Shown: in pieces, positions 24,061-32,102 of the stretch
Layout: every line of letters starts with the position of its first letter
Position numbering within the stretch: position 1 is the stretch's first letter
Origin: an uncultured Oscillibacter sp.
GTDB taxonomy: Bacteria; Bacillota; Clostridia; Oscillospirales; Oscillospiraceae
Reading direction: 5' to 3'
Assembly (NCBI GenBank): GCA_910588005.1
Contig: CAJUQM010000010.1
Span: forward strand, 3,703-67,702
Length of the DNA stretch: 64,000 nt
Notes under the pieces: model-generated
Told to the model about the DNA's origin: nothing
Database searches by the model: none
The model's input: the letters and a program-made list of their open reading frames with translations, nothing else
Position numbers and translations under genes: made by a program

Positions 24061-24726
24061 CTACGCCGCCCTGGTTCCGGATTTTCCGGACGCAGGCAGG
24101 CGCTCATTTTTCCGGCGCTTCTTTCGATATCGCAAAAACCACCGCAGGGCCGGAAACGCAATCCCAAACCCAACGGCCAATGCCGTGCCAATGCGGATAG
24201 AGATCCCAACCGTTCCCGTCACCTGTGTCTTCTCCGTATTAAAATCCACTTCTGTATGGATGCCGGGGTCCGGAATATCCAGCAGCCGTTCCAACACGGG
24301 CATTCCGGACCAAATGCCTGCGTTAATCTCCCCATACAGCTTTGCGGCGGCGGCCGGATCTTGCTGTCCGCCGATCACCAGCGAGAGCCGCATAGGGGCT
24401 ATGTGAATCCCCCGGCAGGCACGGCCCAGAGCTTTTTTCAGCGGTGGGGCCAACGTCTGTACCGCATCCCAAATATCTGCCAGAGCGGGTTTTTGAGAGG
24501 ATTTCTTTTTTCCTGCGTTTTCATCAGCGGAGCCGTCCTCTTTCTTTTTTTTTGCTTTTTTCTTCTTGGCAGGCTTTTCCGTCCCGGAGAAGATCTGAAA
24601 GCGAAACCACCCCAGCTTCATATCCACGCGTACCGCGTCTCCCAACGTAATCAGCGCACCAGCCCGCGTCCAGCACAGCAGTGCGGTCAAGAGCAGCAAA
24701 ATGCCCAGTATCCAACGCCAAACCAA
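24061..24726 (-). CDS. DUF2953 membrane-associated protein (YtfI-like)
   Basis: 221-aa protein with an N-terminal membrane helix (WILGILLLLTALLCWT), a beta segment (VRVDMKLGWFRFQIF), a strongly basic linker (KPAKKKKAKKKKEDG), and a C-terminal hydrophobic segment near residues 185-203. It matches the YtfI family always found beside ytfJ. Start is TTG at 24726, preceded by a GGGGGG ribosome site. Role unknown. Confidence 0.9.
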   Translation of the reverse strand: MVWRWILGILLLLTALLCWTRAGALITLGDAVRVDMKLGWFRFQIFSGTEKPAKKKKAKKKKEDGSADENAGKKKSSQKPALADIWDAVQTLAPPLKKALGRACRGIHIAPMRLSLVIGGQQDPAAAAKLYGEINAGIWSGMPVLERLLDIPDPGIHTEVDFNTEKTQVTGTVGISIRIGTALAVGFGIAFPALRWFLRYRKKRRKNERLPASGKSGTRAA

Positions 24727-24785
24727 AGGCAGCCCCCCTCTCTACAAACGCCAAAATCCGTTAATTTCCTCCAACGTCGAAACAC

Positions 24786-25424
24786 TCACAGATCCTGATC
24801 TGGTCCGGACTTCCCCTCCTGTGGAATCTCCAAAGCCTCTTCATCGCCGGTTTCCATATCAACGACTTCACCGTTTTCGTTCAGGCGCATCTGTCCTTCC
24901 ACGCCAAAATCCGGCAGCTCCGGCAAATCCTCCAGATTGGTGAGGTGAAACGCCCGCAAAAACTGTTTGGTAGTACGGTACAGGCGGGGACGTCCCGGTA
25001 CCTGGAGCCGGCCGCACTCCTCAATCAGTTTCCTGTCCAACAGCAGCCCCATGGTGTAGGAGCTGTCCACCCCTCGAATCTGATCCACGTAGGCTCGGGT
25101 GGTGGGCTGGTAGTAGGCTATGACCGTCAGCACCTCCAGCGCCGGCTGGCTCAGCTTGGCGGGCTTCCGGATCTCAAAAGCCCGGCGGATGGCGTCGGCA
25201 TGGTCCGGAGAGGAGCACAGCTGCCAGCTATCCTCAATACGCAGCAGCCGGATCCCCCGGCGCTCATATGCATAATAATCCGTCAATCTCTGCAAAATCT
25301 GCTCCGCCGCAGGCCGCTCTAACCCAAGCGCCACGCAAATCCTCTCCGTCTGCACCGGCTCACCGGAGGCAAATAAAACCGCCTCCACAGCAGATTCCAT
25401 CTCTTTTACTTCCAAGGCTTCCAA
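24786..25424 (-). CDS. scpB: Segregation and condensation protein B
   Basis: 212-aa winged-helix protein that joins ScpA and SMC in the condensin complex for chromosome segregation. Family segments: AVEAVLFASGEPVQTERI, IRLLRIEDSWQLCS, KLSQPALEVLTVIAYYQPTT and YVDQIRGVDSSYTMGLLLDR, RLYRTTKQFLRAF. Likely start is TTG at 25424 with GGGAG upstream; ATG at 25400 is the alternative. It lies 42 bp downstream of scpA. Confidence 0.95.
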   Translation of the reverse strand: MEALEVKEMESAVEAVLFASGEPVQTERICVALGLERPAAEQILQRLTDYYAYERRGIRLLRIEDSWQLCSSPDHADAIRRAFEIRKPAKLSQPALEVLTVIAYYQPTTRAYVDQIRGVDSSYTMGLLLDRKLIEECGRLQVPGRPRLYRTTKQFLRAFHLTNLEDLPELPDFGVEGQMRLNENGEVVDMETGDEEALEIPQEGKSGPDQDL

Positions 25425-25466
25425 AATTTGCTCTCCCTATTTCCAGTATATTACTTATTATCGCTA

Positions 25467-26255
25467 TTATAGTGTTAATTCTTCCGGCAATTCGCCCTCC
25501 TGGCAAACTGTGCAGTCTGTCTCTGAACCACTGAGGCGCAGCACATGTGCGCGGCATAGCTCCAAAACCGCCAAAAAGGTGGCCACCACCTCGCTGCGGC
25601 TGCGATTTCCGCGAAACAGCAGCTGAAACCGGGTGACGCCAAACTGTTTCAGCCGCAGTAAAATTTCCTTGGCCTTATTCTCCACCGGATATGGCTCGTG
25701 CTGGACAATATCCTGAAAGGCTGTTTTAGGAGGCGGCAGCGCCCGCTCCGCCCGGTTTTGAATCTCCGCCATGGCTAAAATCAGATCCGCCTGTACATGG
25801 TCATACTCGTAGATCTTTCCGCGCTTTACCGTCTCCGGAGGCCGGGTCAGGATGTTCCTTCCAAACTCGCTCATAGGTAAAAGCTGTTCTGCGGCCGCCT
25901 TCACCTGAACATACCGCTCGTTCCGGCGGCGCTCCTCCAGAGACTGGATCAGGGCGTCCATCTCACTCTGCGCCTCTTCATCCTCAATGGACAGCAGCAT
26001 CCGCGTTTTGATGTACACCAAATGGGAGGCCATTGCGACAAATTCACTTGCCACCTCCAGGTCCAGATCCTGCCGGACTGCCAGCCATTCCAGGTATTGG
26101 TCGCAGATCAGGGAGATGGAAATATCCTGAATTTCCATCTTATTCTTGCCCAGCAAAAATAAAATCAGATCCAGCGGCCCCTCGAAATCCTGCATTTCCT
26201 CCGCCTTGGAGCGAACCACTTTTTCCAGTTTAAATACGGGATTTTCCAAAGCCAC
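25467..26255 (-). CDS. scpA: Segregation and condensation protein A
   Basis: 262-aa kleisin of the SMC complex. N-terminal motif QDFEGPLDLILFLLGKNKM, then EFVAMASHLVYIKTRMLL, and the C-terminal winged helix (VATFLAVLELCRAHVLRL). The first codon is GTG at 26255, with TTG at 26249 better spaced from GAGGTG; the difference is two residues. It begins 3 bp after the M50 protease gene, so the three genes form one operon with scpB. Confidence 0.95.
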   Translation of the reverse strand: MALENPVFKLEKVVRSKAEEMQDFEGPLDLILFLLGKNKMEIQDISISLICDQYLEWLAVRQDLDLEVASEFVAMASHLVYIKTRMLLSIEDEEAQSEMDALIQSLEERRRNERYVQVKAAAEQLLPMSEFGRNILTRPPETVKRGKIYEYDHVQADLILAMAEIQNRAERALPPPKTAFQDIVQHEPYPVENKAKEILLRLKQFGVTRFQLLFRGNRSRSEVVATFLAVLELCRAHVLRLSGSETDCTVCQEGELPEELTL

Positions 26256-26258
26256 ACC

Positions 26259-26918
26259 TCAATAAAACAGATTGAACAGTCCGCTGTACACCGTCATGAT
26301 ACCCCAATTCATCAATCCGCTCCCCACGCCGGTGAAGGACAGTAAAATCAACGCCAGCATCCCATAGCGCTCATAGCGCATTACACGGAAATAGGCCTCG
26401 TCCGGCAGCAGCGCCCCCAGGACTTTTGCCCCGTCCAGGGGCGGAATGGGCAATAGATTGAACAGTCCCAACCCGACTGACAAAGGAGCCAAGATGTACA
26501 GGCAAAACGTAAACACGGCATCCAGCACTGGATGGTAATATCCGAAAAGGTAAATCACTTTACTGATTCCTATTGCCAGTGACGCAAGCAGCAGATTAGA
26601 GACCGGTCCCGCCAATGCGGTGAGCGCCATTCCCTCTTTGGGACGCTTGAAATACCTGGGATCCACCGGCACCGGCTTCGCCCATCCAAATCCCACCGCA
26701 AACATCATCAAAAGGCCGAACCAGTCGATATGCCGCAGCGGGTTCAGAGACAGCCGGCGCCTGGATTTGGCCGTGGGATCTCCCAGAGCGCAGGCCGCCA
26801 GTCCGTGGCAGGTCTCATGTACTGTCAAACACAGCAACACCGCCGCCAGCCGCAGCGCGGCGTCTTCCAGAGACTCCAAATCCAGAGCGTGGAACATATT
26901 TTGCAGATAGTGCAGCAT
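26259..26918 (-). CDS. Site-2 protease family (M50) membrane metalloprotease
   Basis: 219-aa multi-pass zinc protease. The active motif HExxH is HETCH (in CLTVHETCHGLAACALGD), the third ligand segment is NLLPIPPLDGAK. Five to six hydrophobic helices. ATG at 26918 follows TGGAGAT; a longer frame lacks a ribosome site. The gene is the usual upstream neighbour of scpA-scpB in Firmicutes. Substrate unknown. Distinct from RseP at 41140-42204. Confidence 0.92.
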   Translation of the reverse strand: MLHYLQNMFHALDLESLEDAALRLAAVLLCLTVHETCHGLAACALGDPTAKSRRRLSLNPLRHIDWFGLLMMFAVGFGWAKPVPVDPRYFKRPKEGMALTALAGPVSNLLLASLAIGISKVIYLFGYYHPVLDAVFTFCLYILAPLSVGLGLFNLLPIPPLDGAKVLGALLPDEAYFRVMRYERYGMLALILLSFTGVGSGLMNWGIMTVYSGLFNLFY

Positions 26919-27112
26919 CGTGCATCTCCAGTCGTCAAAACCCAAAATATAGAAACATTATATCAGACAACATGGGAAAATACAAGCCGTCTGTCCAATT
27001 GTTCATATTCCGCAACGTGTCCAATCTCCATTGCGGCCGCTCTTTCAATCAACGGTCCCAGCCGGATGCCTGGTTTCCACAAAGCAGCGCCGCCGCGCCT
27101 GCCCTCATCTGT

Positions 27113-27568
27113 CTAGTTGCCCTTTTCCTTTCTTCTCCGCAGCTCAATCCCCATGATGGTATCCCGGAAACCGTCTTTCAGCTGCGCGTATGTGGCGCTG
27201 CCGTAGGCCTCCTTTGGCCAGCGTTTCGCCCATCCCTCCTGCAAAAGAGCACACAGCCTCTGGCACATCGGTTCCGGCAATTCCAGCAGCATAGGCGACA
27301 GATAGACCACTGCCATCTGCTTTTCCATCACCCGGACACTGGTTCGGTTCCAAGGACGCTGGCCTCTCCAGCCCACTTCAATTCCATCTAAAATACCATC
27401 CGCCAATTCCGCAAGGCCGTTTTCCCCCGCCTGGCGGACAGCCTCCAGATAAACTGGGCCAAACCGGTCTACATATGCGCCAAAAGACTTTTCATAAGTT
27501 CGTTTTCGAAAATTCTCCAGCCAGGGTTTTGTCTCTTGAAAGGCCCTGCACAGCATCTCCTGATCCAT
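27113..27568 (-). CDS. Hypothetical protein, 151 aa
   Basis: No family recognised. Start ATG at 27568 follows AGGAGAT. The protein appears soluble and mostly helical, with many aromatic and charged residues: FGAYVDRFGPVYLEAV, GWRGQRPWNRTSVRV, LLELPEPMCQRLCALLQEGW and a basic C-terminus LRRRKEKG. It is divergent from the RluA-type gene at 27670. The 167 bp between its stop and the M50 gene show nothing I can name. Confidence 0.75.
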   Translation of the reverse strand: MDQEMLCRAFQETKPWLENFRKRTYEKSFGAYVDRFGPVYLEAVRQAGENGLAELADGILDGIEVGWRGQRPWNRTSVRVMEKQMAVVYLSPMLLELPEPMCQRLCALLQEGWAKRWPKEAYGSATYAQLKDGFRDTIMGIELRRRKEKGN

Positions 27569-27610
27569 GGGTTCATCTCCTGCCCTTTGAAAATTCCTGT
27601 CCGCCCAGCC

Positions 27611-27639
27611 TTTACAACGGCTCTGCAAACAGGTATGAT
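27611..27639 (+). promoter_or_regulatory. Sigma-A promoter of the RluA-type gene
   Basis: TTTACA (27611-27616), 17-bp spacer, TATGAT (27634-27639); transcription would start about 25 bp before the ATG. Confidence 0.75.
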
Positions 27640-27669
27640 AGTGTCAGTTCCACACTTTGGGAGGTCATC

Positions 27670-28632
27670 ATGCGGGAATTCACCATCGGGAAAAACGACG
27701 CCGGACAGCGGCTGGACCGTTTTGTGTCCAAAAACCTGCCCCTGCTCCCGCCAGCCCTGCTGCAAAAGTACATCCGCCTGAAACGGATCAAACGCAACGG
27801 CAAAGGAGCCAAACGGGATACGCGGCTATGTCCCGGCGATGTTTTACAATTATATATCAACGACGAGTTCTTTGACAAGCCCAACGAGGAAAATCTCTTT
27901 CTCACCCTATTCCAGCCTAAAGTGGATATTGTCTACGAAGATGAGAACCTGCTGCTGGTGGACAAGCGCCCCGGTCTGGTGGTCCACGCCGACGAAACCG
28001 AGAAAGTCAATACCCTCATCAACCACATCCAGGCCTATTTGTATCAAAAAAAAGAATGGAGTCCCCGGTGGGAGCATTCCTTTGCCCCTGCTCTTTGCAA
28101 CCGAATCGACAGAAACACCGGAGGCATTGTCATTGCCGCAAAAAACGCGGAGACCCTGCGGATTGTCAATGAGAAAATCCGTGCCCATGAGCTGGAAAAA
28201 TCCTATCTCTGCGTCACCACGGGCCGGCCAAGCCCTGCCGCCGGAAGAATCGAGGGATTTCTGCTGAAGGACGAGACGAGAAAACAGGTCTCCTTCTACC
28301 GCAGGCCCGTTCCTGGCGGACGCACTGCCGTGACGCTTTATCAAACATTGGAGACCCGCGGAGAGCTTTCCCTGGTGGAGTGCCGTCTCCTCACCGGGCG
28401 CACCCATCAGATCCGGGTCTCCATGGCGGAACTCGGCTGTCCTCTGCTGGGGGACGGGAAGTATGGGAACGGAAATGTGAACCGGAAGTACCGCGAGACC
28501 CGGCAGGCGCTGTACTCCTACAAGCTGGCCTTCCCCCTCCCCACGGACGCGGGAATCCTGAACTACCTGCGGGGCAGGGAGTTCACAGTCCCCAGCGTTC
28601 CCTTTCGGGAGAAGTATTTTCCAAAAGACTGA
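27670..28632 (+). CDS. RluA-family pseudouridine synthase
   Basis: 320-aa RNA pseudouridine synthase. An S4-like N-terminal domain (GQRLDRFVSKNLPLLPPALL, then YIRLKRIKRNGK) is followed by the catalytic domain with VDIVYEDENLLLVDKRPGL, the active-site motif NRIDRNTGGIVI, and LLTGRTHQIRVSMAELGCPL. ATG at 27670 was chosen for the GGGAGGTC site; the frame is open for about 200 bp upstream, across the promoter. RluC/RluD/TruC subgroup not resolved. Terminator follows 2 bp after the stop. Confidence 0.92.
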   Translation: MREFTIGKNDAGQRLDRFVSKNLPLLPPALLQKYIRLKRIKRNGKGAKRDTRLCPGDVLQLYINDEFFDKPNEENLFLTLFQPKVDIVYEDENLLLVDKRPGLVVHADETEKVNTLINHIQAYLYQKKEWSPRWEHSFAPALCNRIDRNTGGIVIAAKNAETLRIVNEKIRAHELEKSYLCVTTGRPSPAAGRIEGFLLKDETRKQVSFYRRPVPGGRTAVTLYQTLETRGELSLVECRLLTGRTHQIRVSMAELGCPLLGDGKYGNGNVNRKYRETRQALYSYKLAFPLPTDAGILNYLRGREFTVPSVPFREKYFPKD

Positions 28633-28633
28633 A

Positions 28634-28660
28634 AAAGTCCGCCCGGCATGGGCGGACTTT
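28634..28660 (+). terminator. Terminator between RluA-type gene and padR
   Basis: AAAGTCCGCCC (28634-28644) pairs with GGGCGGACTTT (28650-28660), loop GGCAT. Convergent with the padR stop at 28665, likely bidirectional. Confidence 0.8.
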
Positions 28661-28664
28661 CTCT

Positions 28665-28967
28665 CTATTGGATTCCCAGGGCGGCGACGGCGTCCCGCAT
28701 CTCCCGCCAGGTTCTCAGCAGAGCGTCATACCTCTCCTGCCCATCCCGGGTGAGGCGGTAGTATTTCCGCACCGGGCCGCCGGAGGTCTCCCCCTGGTAC
28801 CGCTCCGTGGCCCCTTCCCGGCAGAGCTGACGGAGAATGGCATAGATGGCGCTCTCCTGCACATCAGGGAACACCTCGTGAAGGCGGCGGAGGAGTTCGT
28901 AGCCGTACTGGTCCCCTCCGGCCATCAGGTGGAGGAGGCAGAGTTCCAGAAGGTCTCGTTTCAGCAT
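28665..28967 (-). CDS. PadR-family transcriptional regulator
   Basis: 100-aa winged-helix repressor. Family pattern: RDLLELCLLHLMAGGDQYGY, ELLRRLHEVFPDVQESAIYA, ILRQLCREGA and RKYYRLTRDGQERYDAL. Start ATG at 28967 follows GGGGGGAT and lies 7 nt inside the end of the HAAS gene, so translation is coupled. PadR regulators of this size usually control the adjacent HAAS/DUF1700 membrane gene and themselves; two matching dyads flank the operon promoter. Confidence 0.93.
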   Translation of the reverse strand: MLKRDLLELCLLHLMAGGDQYGYELLRRLHEVFPDVQESAIYAILRQLCREGATERYQGETSGGPVRKYYRLTRDGQERYDALLRTWREMRDAVAALGIQ

Positions 28968-29791
28968 AGGGATCCCCCCATTCCCACGAGGCCCAGAGCG
29001 GTGATGGCGATGTACCGCAGCAGAATGGATGTCTGCCAGCCGGTGTCGGAAAATGATACATCCATACGGGTCCAGAAGGCAAATATTGACAACCCCAGAA
29101 TGCTCCCGGCCAGTGCCAATATGTACACCGCCCGCCAGCGGCGGTCCGCCATCCGGGCTTTTACTAGGGCGAACATTCCGATAATCCCCATGGAAAACAT
29201 ATCCAAAGTCATTGCCAGCCGCAGAGCCTTCACGATTTCGGAGGTCAGCCACTCCCAGACCTTGACCGGTTCATTCAAAAGAATCCAGGCATTCACCCAT
29301 TGAAATGCCATCCCCATCAGCAGAAGGAGCAGAAGCGGCATAACCCCTTTGGGCAGGGTCCGGCACTTATCCTCCCCCTTCCCGCGCCGGAACCAGGCTA
29401 GGGCCAGCGCCATGCCCGTCAGGAGAAGTCCCCCGCGAAAAGGGATAACCTTGTCGCAGAGGCTGATGAACCACCATAGCAAATCCACGCCATATGTGTG
29501 AAAGCGAAAAATCACTATGCCAGACAACTCACTCAGCAGCGGCAGCACTGCCGGAAGCAATATGCAGGCCGCCAGCACGGCGAACACTGTCACCCACCTC
29601 TGGTATGCCTTCGGCTGTACCAGCTGCCGCGCGGCGCTCCAGGGACTGCCAAGGTCCCGCCGCAGCTCCTCCTCGCACCTGGACTCCTGCTCGATGAGGT
29701 CTCGGTAGTCCTCCAGCACCTCCGCCGCCTCCGCCGGCGGCAGACACCACCGGACCGCCCGGGACAGCCTGAAGAGATAATCTCCCCGCAT
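28961..29791 (-). CDS. HAAS-domain (DUF1700-like) multi-pass membrane protein
   Basis: 276 aa. The N-terminal 60 residues form a HAAS signalling domain (PAEAAEVLEDYRDLIEQESR, then EEELRRDLGSPWSAARQL); six or seven transmembrane helices follow (for example WVTVFAVLAACILLPAVLPL and YILALAGSILGLSIFAF). ATG at 29791 follows AAGGAG. Proteins of this type pair with PadR regulators across Firmicutes and respond to envelope conditions; the exact signal is unknown. First gene of the operon, with padR second. Confidence 0.85.
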   Translation of the reverse strand: MRGDYLFRLSRAVRWCLPPAEAAEVLEDYRDLIEQESRCEEELRRDLGSPWSAARQLVQPKAYQRWVTVFAVLAACILLPAVLPLLSELSGIVIFRFHTYGVDLLWWFISLCDKVIPFRGGLLLTGMALALAWFRRGKGEDKCRTLPKGVMPLLLLLLMGMAFQWVNAWILLNEPVKVWEWLTSEIVKALRLAMTLDMFSMGIIGMFALVKARMADRRWRAVYILALAGSILGLSIFAFWTRMDVSFSDTGWQTSILLRYIAITALGLVGMGGSLC

Positions 29792-29811
29792 GAAAACCGC
29801 TCCTTTCCACA

Positions 29812-29832
29812 CTACTGTAAAATTCTCAGTAG
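29812..29832. promoter_or_regulatory. Dyad operator 1 of the HAAS-padR promoter
   Basis: CTACTG-N9-CAGTAG, a perfect 6-bp dyad placed just downstream of the transcription start of the HAAS-padR operon. The same pattern recurs at 29878-29898. Probable PadR site. Confidence 0.6.
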
Positions 29833-29843
29833 CTATTGAGGAT

Positions 29844-29872
29844 ACTATACAGCCGCCGGCCAAAAATGTCAA
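29844..29872 (-). promoter_or_regulatory. Sigma-A promoter of the HAAS-padR operon
   Basis: On the minus strand TTGACA (29872-29867), 17-bp spacer, TATAGT (29849-29844). Confidence 0.8.
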
Positions 29873-29877
29873 GAGAT

Positions 29878-29898
29878 CTACTGATAAAAAAACAATAG
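29878..29898. promoter_or_regulatory. Dyad operator 2 of the HAAS-padR promoter
   Basis: CTACTG-N9-CAATAG, one mismatch from a perfect dyad and the same spacing as operator 1. It lies immediately upstream of the minus-strand -35 and 20 bp from the -35 of the divergent potA promoter, so it could affect both. Confidence 0.55.
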
Positions 29899-29917
29899 TT
29901 TTCAACCATCAATTCCC

Positions 29918-29946
29918 TTGACTTTTCCGCGCGCTTCCGCTATGAT
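29918..29946 (+). promoter_or_regulatory. Sigma-A promoter of the potABCD operon
   Basis: TTGACT (29918-29923), 17-bp spacer, TATGAT (29941-29946). It leaves a leader of roughly 125 nt before potA. Confidence 0.8.
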
Positions 29947-30008
29947 GCAGATATTGCTGAATTTCGACGAGAAAGGTTCCCCCTCAACAGAGAAAAGAGG
30001 CGTGATCA

Positions 30009-30095
30009 ATGTTGTCAACGCCGCCGGGCGGTTCCCGGAGGTGCTGTCATAAAATTACTATTGAAATGGGGGAGGATACATGTCCAAAGAGTTGA
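30009..30095 (+). CDS. Possible 28-codon upstream ORF overlapping the potA start
   Basis: ATG at 30009 is 8 nt after AGAGG and opens 28 codons (begins MLSTPPGGSRRCCHK) that end in TGA at 30093-30095, 14 nt inside potA in another frame. Its translation would sweep over the potA ribosome site (GGGGGAGG, 30068-30075). Small leader ORFs are known to sense polyamines in other operons, but nothing here proves translation. Confidence 0.25.
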   Translation: MLSTPPGGSRRCCHKITIEMGEDTCPKS

Positions 30096-31258
30096 TTCGC
30101 CTGCGGAATGTCAGCATGGCGTTTGACGATGAACTTGTATTAAACAACATCAATCTTTACATCAATGATAAGGAATTCCTCACACTGCTTGGACCCAGTG
30201 GGTGCGGCAAGACCACCACACTGCGGATGATCGGCGGCTTCGCGACACCTACGTCGGGAGACGTCCTCTTTGACGGTGTGAGGATCAATGACGTTCCGCC
30301 CCACCAGCGGCAGATCAACACCGTGTTCCAGAAGTACGCGCTGTTCCCGCACCTGAACGTGTTTGAGAACATCGCCTTCGGCCTCCGGATGCAGCGCCGT
30401 CCGGACCCCGCCGACCCGCGGAAAAAGACGAAGATCCCCGAGGAGGAGATCCGGGAGCGGGTGATGGAGATGCTGGAGATCATCAGCCTGAAGGGTTTTG
30501 AAAACCGCAGGCCCGACGCTCTCTCCGGCGGCCAGCAGCAGCGGGTGGCCATTGCCCGGGCACTGGTGAACAAGCCCAAGGTGCTGCTTCTGGACGAGCC
30601 TCTGGGCGCTCTGGACCTGAAGCTGCGCAAGGATATGCAGATCGAACTCAAACGGATCCAGCAGCAGGTGGGCATCACGTTTATATATGTCACCCATGAC
30701 CAGGAGGAGGCCCTGACCATGTCGGATACCATCGTGGTCATGGACAAGGGGTCCATCCAACAGATCGGCACTCCCGAGGATATCTATAATGAACCCAAGA
30801 ATGCCTTTGTGGCGGACTTTATTGGTGAATCCAACATTATTGACGGCATTATGGTCCAGGACAAGCTTGTTCAGATGTACGGCCGCCAGTTTCCCTGCTT
30901 AGACAGCGGTTTTGCCGGAAACGAGCCGGTAGACGTCGTCATCCGTCCAGAGGATATTGACATTGTCCCCTTGGAACAGGGACAGCTGACGGGCACCGTC
31001 ACCAGCGTCACCTTCAAGGGAATGCAATATGACATCATCGTAGACTTCAAGGGCTTCAAATGGCTGATTCAGACCACGGACCACAGCCCCGAGGGCACCC
31101 GCATCGGCATTAAAATCGATCCCGACGGTATCCATGTTATGAAAAAGAGCCAGTATTCCGGCATGTTTGGCGATTATTCCTCCTTCTCCGATGAGTACGA
31201 TGAATTGGACGACGCCGGTTTGACTTCGGACGAGGAGGAGAGCGGGGATGAAGAATAA
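30080..31258 (+). CDS. potA: Spermidine/putrescine ABC transporter ATP-binding protein
   Basis: 392-aa ATPase subunit of a polyamine importer. Walker A GPSGCGKTTTLRMIGG (about residues 38-53), Q-loop VFQKYALFPHLNVF, signature LSGGQQQRVAIARAL, Walker B VLLLDEPLGALD and the H-loop FIYVTHDQEEALTMS. The C-terminal TOBE domain (DVVIRPEDIDIVPL, VTSVTFKGMQYDI) is present, with an acidic tail DEYDELDDAGLTSDEEE. A short insertion RRPDPADPRKKTKIPEEE lies after the Q-loop. ATG follows GGGGGAGG. It overlaps potB by 11 nt. Confidence 0.96.
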   Translation: MSKELIRLRNVSMAFDDELVLNNINLYINDKEFLTLLGPSGCGKTTTLRMIGGFATPTSGDVLFDGVRINDVPPHQRQINTVFQKYALFPHLNVFENIAFGLRMQRRPDPADPRKKTKIPEEEIRERVMEMLEIISLKGFENRRPDALSGGQQQRVAIARALVNKPKVLLLDEPLGALDLKLRKDMQIELKRIQQQVGITFIYVTHDQEEALTMSDTIVVMDKGSIQQIGTPEDIYNEPKNAFVADFIGESNIIDGIMVQDKLVQMYGRQFPCLDSGFAGNEPVDVVIRPEDIDIVPLEQGQLTGTVTSVTFKGMQYDIIVDFKGFKWLIQTTDHSPEGTRIGIKIDPDGIHVMKKSQYSGMFGDYSSFSDEYDELDDAGLTSDEEESGDEE

Positions 31259-32102
31259 GCTCTCCCGTCTGGCCGTCCCCTACATCGTCTGGATGGCCCT
31301 GTTTGTTGTGGCTCCCATTGTGCTTGTGGTGGTCTATGCTTTTTCCAACGGCGACAGCGGCTTCACTATGGAGAACTTCTCCCGCATGGAAACCTATGCC
31401 GTGGTATTCGGCCGTTCTTTTAAACTGGCCTTTATCGCCACTTTTGTCTGCCTGCTCATCGGCTATCCGGTGAGCTATATGATCAGCAAAGAAGGCGAAA
31501 AATTTCAACGGGTGGCCATGGTCCTCATCATGCTGCCTATGTGGATCAACTTTCTGCTGCGGACATACTCCTGGATGTCCATTTTGGAAAATAACGGGCT
31601 TTTAAATCAACTCTTCCAGAGGACTGGTTTGATCAGCCTATATAACAGCCTCTTTGGGACGAATTTGGAATACTTCCCCATGATGAATACCCAGGGAGCG
31701 GTGGTACTGGGCATGGTGTACAATTACCTGCCCTTCATGATTCTTCCCATTTACTCCGTTATCGTTAAGCTGGACGGCTCTCTCATCGAGGCCGCCCGAG
31801 ACCTGGGTGCCAACAGCCTTCACGTCTTCCGGCGTGTCATTTTGCCCTTGAGCCTGCCAGGTGTCCTCTCCGGCATCACCATGGTCTTTGTGCCCTCGGT
31901 GTCTACCTTCGCCATCAGCAAAATGCTGGGCGGCGGCACGGAGCTGCTGCTGGGGGACCTCATTGAACAGCAATTCCTGGGCGGGGCCTACAATCCCCAG
32001 CTGGGAGCCGCTATCTCCCTTGTGATGATGGTCATTGTTGTCGTCTGCATGGTGGTCATGAACCGCTTCGGTGAGGGCGAGGAACAGGCGGTGATGCTAT
32101 GA
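31248..32102 (+). CDS. potB: Spermidine/putrescine ABC transporter permease PotB
   Basis: 284-aa inner-membrane permease with six helices. The cytoplasmic EAA loop is IEAARDLGANSLHVFRRVIL, about residues 180-199, which contacts PotA. N-terminal helix VWMALFVVAPIVLVVVYAF and later MVLIMLPMWINFLLRTYSWM match PotB. The gene begins inside the potA stop region and ends overlapping potCD (ATGA), so the three are one translationally coupled operon. Confidence 0.95.
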   Translation: MKNKLSRLAVPYIVWMALFVVAPIVLVVVYAFSNGDSGFTMENFSRMETYAVVFGRSFKLAFIATFVCLLIGYPVSYMISKEGEKFQRVAMVLIMLPMWINFLLRTYSWMSILENNGLLNQLFQRTGLISLYNSLFGTNLEYFPMMNTQGAVVLGMVYNYLPFMILPIYSVIVKLDGSLIEAARDLGANSLHVFRRVILPLSLPGVLSGITMVFVPSVSTFAISKMLGGGTELLLGDLIEQQFLGGAYNPQLGAAISLVMMVIVVVCMVVMNRFGEGEEQAVML

